DNA from: Allium sativum
Lineage: Eukaryota > Streptophyta > Magnoliopsida > Asparagales > Amaryllidaceae
Assembly: GCA_030737875.1 (NCBI GenBank)
Contig: CM060926.1
Location: forward strand, 162,637,579 to 162,701,578
Length of the DNA: 64,000 nucleotides
Reading direction: 5' to 3'
Below, piece by piece: positions 57,746-64,000 of the stretch. Both the position numbers and the translations under genes were made by a program. A model generated the notes under the pieces. The model did no database searches. It was not told the DNA's origin and worked only from the letters and a program-made list of their open reading frames with translations. Positions within the stretch are counted from its first letter, which is position 1; each line of letters starts with the position of its first letter.

Positions 57746-59711
57746 CATCGAATTCGATTATATCGAATTCGGGAAAGTACTTATACTTTCAAGTGTTTAA
57801 ATCAAGATTTATTTATTTACAAATAAATTAGTTGTTAGGTTAATTATTCACATTAAAGAATAAAAGTTAAAATCAAAGTTAGATAATTCGAAAGTAGGGT
57901 TTATAACGTTATCGTTATAACCAATGTTTTAAATATAAAAGTGGATTCGTAAATTGAATCCGAGAAAGACGTAAAGAAGTTGTTAAAGATTTAAAAGAAT
58001 AAAGTTTGACCATTTCGAAGTTAAAACGTTGTTCAGTTAAGGTATGAGAGGTAATTATACCCCAACTTGATTGACTTTCTTTTTAACTAAGGAATGGTAA
58101 GGTTTGTTCGTGAAGGAGATTTGGAAATGGTTTCCAAACGAGAATTAGAAATGTTTTCTGATAACAGAGAATAAGAATTTAGAATATATGGAAAACAGGA
58201 GATAAGTAAATTAATGAACTAAAGAGATAAATGTTAAATGATGATTGATCGATATAATTTCCACTTGGAATTAATATCGTTGTTTGAACACGTGTTTTTC
58301 TTTGATAGTTAAATCACAGACTATCAAAGTTTTGACCATTTTAACATTGTTAATATGGAGAGACCGGTTGGATTATTATCCAAAGAACCACTTCGTATTG
58401 GCATAAGCGTTGCGAATCACATATGCCAAAGATAATTGAAGACGGAGTAAAGTGCAAGGGCTATTGTATAAGTCTTAGATAACAGTGCCTAAGATGGATG
58501 TACTGAATAGTGCCTTCGGTTCATCCTGTTCCTGGATGACTTTTATGGATGAATGTCTGACAGAGTATTTCCAGAAAGGTCACGTACATTTATTTCTTCA
58601 ACCGTACCAAGAGTGGAAGCGGAGAAGGAAACTTCTTTTAGCTAACACGTAATGTATGGTTGTAGACGTCAAATTAGTGATTTTGATGGATCTGACAATG
58701 TGGCATTCGAAGTGAATCTGATGTGATGATAAAGCGTAACCTCAAGCCTCATCAACCGGTAAATGACAGAAATCGGGCAGGTAGCATGGCTATGTAGGTC
58801 GCACCTATTAGGGTGTATAATCACCTGATCTAGAGTTTCATTTACTTCTATAATCTATTGTCAATGCCGTCCCATTCGGGAAACGGTTGCTGATCCCAAT
58901 CGTTGGTGATATACATTCGATACACTCAAGCGAAATGAGTGGTCGGTCATGTGTGGCCGGGTTGGAAGATGTTCTTGTTGAACCCAGTGTATTCCTCTCT
59001 CGAGGTACACTAGCGAAAGGTGGTTCCATACCTTGTCATAGTTGGAAATCCATTACCCAATACGTTCTTGCGGTTTTGATTGTATACTATATATGTAGAA
59101 CGTGGGATGAAAGCGTTTCTGCTAGATAATTATTATATTGTGGTTGATAGACATTATTATAATATCAAAAGGTTTTTGATATAAAGATAATTTGGATTCT
59201 CATAAGGGAAAAACCCATTCCGTTATACGGCGTGGTCTTATGTGATATATTTTGCTTGTTCGAACTATTTTAAACTGTTTTACTCATACCAGTCCCATGA
59301 CTGACCCGGAGTTTATTTTGTTTTGTTTTCCCTAAACTCTTGGGTGCTCAATTTTGTACGAGCAGTCAAGTAGTCGGGATTTACAGATACTTGAAGAGCT
59401 GGAGCAGGAGGCTTTAGGATTATATAGCTATTATTATTCCGTTGTGTTGTAAGTGCTGTACTTGATAATGATATGTATATTCAAGTACGATCTTTTATTT
59501 CAAAGTTATGTTATATTTTATTCGTTCCGCTGTGAGGTTCATGTTACTCTGATGTTGTTGTTGTCTTCTTCTTCTTCCATTCTAAGTTTCTATCTTATCT
59601 ATTCTCACCCTCTAATTTCTTTCATTAACTATTCAGTTATTTTCGATCCTTGGATGTTCGATATGTGATGTATATTGGATAACCAAAATCGCAAATTTCC
59701 GGGTCGTTACA

Positions 59712-61180
59712 GTTAGTATCAGAGCTTAAGGTTAAGTGAATTACCGCGGCTCTGTGGCGTGACTCGGTAGAGATAGGGTTAGTAATACCCTAGATTGAGT
59801 TTGAGTGTATATATAAGAGTGAACGTATTTGTTATTCAATATAAAATTTGTTTTATATTGTGGAGATTTATTGGTCGAGTTGTTTATAAGTTCTGATCGA
59901 TCAGTTTGATCCACTATATCGATAGGAGTTTCTGAACACTCGAATACGATGAACCGTCATGGTATGTTTTTAAAAGAGGGTAAACAAAATAATTTACCCA
60001 AGTTATATTTTTGCTATAAAGGATTTATAGTGGAATGATTATAATATATTGGATATATTGGTTGTTATTATAATCGAGTAAGGTTATAAATTTGAAATGG
60101 TTATATAAATAACCAATCAGAATTCGTGTAAGTGTTACGAAATGAATTAAATCTGAAATTTAAATCAAAATTGAAAACACTGGAAATTTGAATAAGTGTT
60201 TGTAATTGGAATTGGATTGAATATATGATAATTTTAAAATCCTGGGAGATTTTAAATTATTTACAAGATTTCAAAAGATATTTTGAATTGATTTCAAAAG
60301 GAAAGTGTTCTAGAAATGGTTTTGAAAAGTGATATAGTATTGAACTCACTTCGGTCGCTGGAAAATAATTCTGATAATGACTGCGCAGCATCATCAGTGT
60401 TCATTTTCTAGTTTTTAAGTGATGGATTACTACCAAAGATTTTATTTTCGAATTGTTTTGGGGAAAATGAGTTAGTTTGAATCCTGAAAAGAGAAGTTTG
60501 ATTTTTAATGAGGTAAACTGTTTAAAACTCCTAAGAAAGATTGTTTGAGTTAAAACCAATTTTGAATTAGAATTTGTGAAAGCATATTGGAATTAAAATA
60601 ATGTCTGTTAAGTGGTAACTGAATTTGAATATGAGTTTGATTGATATCGAGAAAAATTGGATTTTTTGAGATTCGAATTTGAAGTGTGAATTGATAATCA
60701 AGTTAAGAGTTTGAAATCGAGAATGAAACTCGAGTTTGAAATGATATTTGACTGGGGCATAAGCCTATGATTTGGTTTGAGGATTAAAATTGATTAGAGT
60801 TTGATTGGGATAACATTGGTATATGCTGAGTTGATAGCATATGGAAGTGATAAAGTTGATATGCCCGACAGAAAGGTACAAGTTTATATTTCGTATGGTT
60901 TGGTGATTTATGAGCCGATTTGGCATGCCGCTTGGCTGTTTGATTTTCTTTTGGGTTGGAGAAGGCCTAGAGAGGTGAGTTGTGGTTTTACCGATAGGGC
61001 TGTACAAAGGAGGTTATGGCGAAATTTTTCGAAAAGTTAAGGCATTATAAAATTTTCAGGATTTTTGAAAATTTTCGTTGATAAGAATTAATTAATATTT
61101 AATTGAAATTAAATTGGTTAAGCTGAAACTGAAATTAAGAAGTGAACAAATAAGTTCTAACCAGTCGAATAGAGACATTT
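59712..61180 (+). other. Internal region of the large-LTR element: PBS, leader and unassigned sequence
   Basis: The PBS is TAGTATCAGAGC at 59714-59725 (one mismatch from TGGTATCAGAGC). The following ~170 bp match the leader remnant at 47460-47637. From about 59900 to 61180 the sequence is AT-rich with no recognised gag or pol motif. A 79-codon plus frame at 60801-61040 is not recognised and is short enough to be chance. Either gag starts later, or this is a non-autonomous member with non-coding interior. Confidence 0.6.
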
Positions 61181-62639
61181 TGTAACACCCCACCTCCGCT
61201 AGGGTCACTCACAAAGGGAATGCACTAGTTTTGGTGGAGCATTATCCAGGTAAACATACACAGAAATATTACAAGACAGAACGTAAATAAAACAGCGGAA
61301 GAAAAACAAAACCAAATTTCATTACTTTAAAATCTAGTAAGGTCTAAAGCCTTTTACATCAAAATGTCATTAAATCATTTACATCAAAATCTGTCTTGCA
61401 ATAGTAAAGAAGCATAAAACCATAATCATAAATCATTCCCCAATAAAGCAGTAAAGCAAGCCATAGCCAAGAGAAATCCAAGCCGTACAAGAAAGAGCCT
61501 TGGAGCTTGGTAAGATCCGAACTAAGCTGTATTCCCACCCTGCGAACCTGGGGGGAAACGGAAGAAAAAGAGGCGAAACAAAACGGGTCAGTCATAAAGA
61601 CTAAGTAAGTCCTAGTGACTTTCAGCATAAAAACAGGTAAGGATAACATGGCATGAATAAACTGAAAGTAAACATAAGCATGATGACAAGGTAGGCAAGA
61701 TAAACTAAGATAACAAGATAAACTAAGGTAACAAGATAAACTTTGGGCACGATGAATCAAGTATAGCATCCCATAAGTAGCATCACAAGGTTGCTACCAA
61801 GTATCACATCGCAAGGTTTCTATCAAGTATAGGATATTTCTGTGATATCTATTTGCTCTGCACCACCCGTACTAGTATCCCAAACCGTGTCATGTGTTGA
61901 CTATAAAATGTCCCTTGCCAAAAATCATGAAATGGTCCACTTACTAGTAGACCGACCTAATATACCGTATATGTAGGTTTTTCCCAACTCGTATAATCCT
62001 TTCCATGTATATGTACAGTCCCTTGCCGTAAATCGTACGGGCTTCATCACGTAATTCTATACTACTACAATGTAGTGCCATCAGTCTTGAAATCGTTTGG
62101 ACTGCCACCTTTGATCTGGCTAGGTTTCCCTATCATGAACTATCGCGTGTCCAACTAGGATTTATGCCACCTAGGACCACTAGGGATTATGCTACCTATT
62201 GAACCTTTTCTAGATTCGATTAGGGTTTATGCCACCTAGGACCACTTAGGATTATGCTACCTATCTACGTAACGATTTATTAATCGATCGGCTCCCTACA
62301 AGTCCTAGCTCGTTCATGTGTCTGTGTCATACGGCCCTATCACGAATGTAGTCACCTGCGCTAGGTCCACCATAAGGTGTATCAAGCCCTAGGGTGCCAA
62401 CCACCGACATGAATCAAGCACGCACAGTGTAAGCCTACTGGTGCCCATGCCTACTTTTTCAACTCCGGACTAAGTGCACGACCATAGTCCGCCTGAACCT
62501 ACAATAGCGCACCTACTCAGCCGTTGTTCTGGTCGCTTACAATCAACCCAGTAATCGTGCCCCACCCTGCCTAGTTCCAGGGTACCGTGATACGTCTAGT
62601 GGGTTACTACTGAAAAGGACCGCATAACTAGGGTTTCCG

Positions 62640-63480
62640 TCCAGAAGGTTAAGTGTTGTCATTTAAATTCGAGACTTAAGCTTATCAGTCTAGCATGTCT
62701 AGTTGGTTAAGTGTGGTCATTCAAGTTCGTGACTTAACCCGTCTATGTGTCATGTCAAATTAGCTAAGTGTTATCGTTCAAGTTCAAGACTTAGCCCTAC
62801 GAATCATGTGTCAAGTTGGTTAAGTATACTCAAGCGGTTCATGACTTGACCCTACCAAATCATCATGTCAAATTGGTTAAGTTTATTCAAGTGGTTCAAG
62901 ACTTAACCCTATCAAATCATCGTGTCAAATTGGTTAAGTTTATTCAAGTTGTTTAAGACTTAACCCTATCAAATCATCGTGTCAAATTGGTTAAGTATTA
63001 TCTATATATTCAAGTTGACTTAACCCTGCCACACGTCATATTATATTGGTTAAGTGTCATTAGCCTAGTCATATTGCTTAACCCATCCACTAGTCATATT
63101 ATAACGGTTAAGTGTTATCAACTTATTCAAGTTAACTTAACCCCACCGCTTGTCATGTTATGTTGGTTAAGTGTTATTACTTAACCGCAACCACTTGTCC
63201 AATTAACCCGTTGTATTAGTTAAGCGTTCTCACTTTACTTAACCCAACTCACTTACCTCATTAACGTGTTATATTGGTTAAGTGTTCTCTATTTACTTAA
63301 CCCCACCTACTTGTCTGATTAACACGTTATCTTGGGTAAACATTCTTGATTTACTTAACCTTACCCACTGGTCTAATTACTAAGTTATGTTGGTTAAGTA
63401 TTTCTATTCACATTTCCACATGTCACCCACATGTTACCCACTTAACCCCCATGTCCCACCACATGTTCTCTTTGGTTAAG
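62640..63480. repeat. GGTTAAGT...ACTTAACC array with 57-bp core
   Basis: More than a dozen alternations of TTGGTTAAGTGT and (A/C)TTAACCC across 840 bp. In the cleanest part AATTGGTTAAGT occurs at 62871, 62928 and 62985, exactly 57 bp apart. GGTTAAGT and ACTTAACC are reverse complements, so adjacent words can form hairpins. Other Tekay LTRs hold only two or three such words at the equivalent place (14210-14300, 31845-31925). Confidence 0.82.
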
Positions 63481-63537
63481 TGTCACTTAATTTATTACTA
63501 CCGCACCCTTGTAGAACCTCTCACATTAGGCCACCAT

Positions 63538-63712
63538 TTTGTGGTTGCTGGATTTGTCGGGCGGGTCCGGGCAGTCTTACACCACAAACGGGCCTAACCT
63601 CGTGTCCATACAGTTGTCACGCATTTAATTTGGGCCTATGACCTTTCACATTGGGCTACCATTTATGGTTGCTGGATTTGCCGGGTGGGTCCGGGCAGTC
63701 TTATACCATAAA
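63538..63712 (-). repeat. Stem-loop pair with a compensatory change
   Basis: 51-nt units at 63538-63588 and 63662-63712, starts 124 bp apart. Unit 1 has arms TTTGTGGT/ACCACAAA. Unit 2 has TTTATGGT/ACCATAAA, a G-C pair replaced by A-T on both arms. Confidence 0.88.
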
Positions 63713-64000
63713 TGAGTCCAACCTCGTGTCATAGACACTTATTATTATACATAATATTTTCACCCCATATTTGGATTAATTATCCCTAATCAAATATGTC
63801 AATATATTCCAATTATCTTTATGTCCATAATTTACATTAATTATGTCCATATATCAACTTTACCAATAATGTCTCAATTAACATATATGCCCAAGTACTA
63901 ATTTCTCATGCCGATTTACATATGGCCAAATTCTAGCCAATTTACATATGTTCAACTTATGCCGATTTACAAAAATCAAGTTTTATATCCAAATTTACCT

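Larger units (their letters stand above)
53924..59711 (+). repeat. 5' LTR, 5.79 kb, with minisatellite arrays
   Basis: The ends TGTAATGACCC and GGGTCGTTACA are an 11-bp inverted pair with one mismatch. The LTR contains a TTTATAAAR-type array (about 56150-56640) and a 14-bp array (about 56955-57480, looser to 57745), which account for much of its extra length relative to 412-4801. A GC-richer segment lies at 55130-55440. The 3' part (58740-59310) matches 48350-48620 and the CATACCAGTCCCATGACTGA block. No supported frame. Confidence 0.88.
53924..61180 (+). mobile_element. Plus-strand element with 5.8-kb LTR, partial
   Basis: 5' LTR 53924-59711, PBS 59714-59725, then 1.46 kb of internal sequence that is interrupted at 61181 by another LTR. 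The left flank is GTTCA; the other end lies beyond the window. It belongs to the large-LTR family seen at 412-4801 and 46345-49853 by shared LTR blocks and leader. Confidence 0.85.
61181..64000 (-). repeat. Tekay-type LTR, runs off the right edge
   Basis: The left end TGTAACACCCCACCTCCGC is the 3' terminus of a minus-strand Tekay LTR. No PBS lies to its left, so it is a 3' LTR or a solo LTR whose body continues beyond 64000. Its first ~1.4 kb resemble the reverse of the 30281 subfamily (the CACTAGTTTTGG end and the CGGCCCTATCACGAATGTAG block). The region from about 63400 on, including the 124-bp-spaced stem-loops, resembles the 13092 subfamily. Confidence 0.85.

Noticed and set aside
60801..61040. 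A 79-codon plus frame as gag of the large-LTR element
   Set aside because: No gag motif is seen and codon content is unremarkable; left as unassigned.
61359..61769. A 136-codon minus-strand ORF
   Set aside because: It lies inside a Tekay-type LTR. The equivalent LTR regions elsewhere (for example 13423-13647, 25244-25648) give only shorter related frames, explained by shared LTR sequence without evidence of coding constraint.
10965..63712. The 51-nt stem-loops as a known hammerhead or twister ribozyme
   Set aside because: Hammerhead core words (CTGATGA and GAAA) are absent. The twister layout was considered from memory but the conserved core here does not fit clearly. Kept only as a structured element of unknown function.

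Overview
The window is plant nuclear heterochromatin made almost entirely of LTR retrotransposons nested inside one another. The evidence is Ty3/gypsy gag-pol domains in the order gag, protease, RT, RNase H, integrase and chromodomain-like C-terminus, primer binding sites matching the 3' end of plant initiator tRNA-Met (TGGTATCAGAGC), polypurine tracts next to LTRs, 5-bp target duplications and kilobase-sized LTRs. I found no host gene, tRNA, rRNA or CRISPR array. The species cannot be told from this sequence; a flowering plant with large Tekay/Del-type chromoviruses is the best description.

Layout by level of insertion. Level 0: an old plus-strand Tekay-like element (4802-11902) with a decayed gag-pol and most of its 3' LTR. 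A minus-strand element with a 4.4-kb LTR (1-4801, running off the left edge) sits in its gag. Level 1: a minus-strand Tat-like element that carries only gag (visible at 11903-13091, 46008-46344, 49854-52162 and 52163-52718) interrupts the level-0 LTR. Level 2, all inside level 1: a minus-strand Tekay element (13092-46007), a shrunken element (46345-49853, TSD TTTAT) and an LTR (52719-53923). Level 3: a minus-strand Tekay copy (16914-28100, TSD GCATG/GTATG) and a plus-strand copy (30281-40830, perfect TSD AGGAA) inside the level-2 Tekay element, and a plus-strand element with a 5.8-kb LTR (53924-61180) inside the 52719 LTR. Level 4: another minus-strand Tekay-type LTR (61181-64000, running off the right edge) inside that last element.

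All gag-pol genes are broken by stops and frameshifts, so nothing here looks autonomous. The outer Tekay reading frame can still be followed across both of its insertions: the plus-strand element splits RT just before the catalytic YMDD, and the minus-strand copy splits the segment leading into the chromodomain.

Two features of the Tekay LTRs stand out. First, each complete or near-complete Tekay LTR carries a pair of 51-nt stem-loops with fixed internal geometry. Their outer 8-bp stem changes sequence in a compensatory way between families, which suggests a structured RNA element in the transcript leader. Second, the U3 upstream of the TATA box carries two groups of GTCGAC palindromes spaced exactly 12 bp apart, with variable copy number in the first group. 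Other LTRs carry expanding minisatellites (14-bp, 36-bp, 57-bp and ~80-bp higher-order units).
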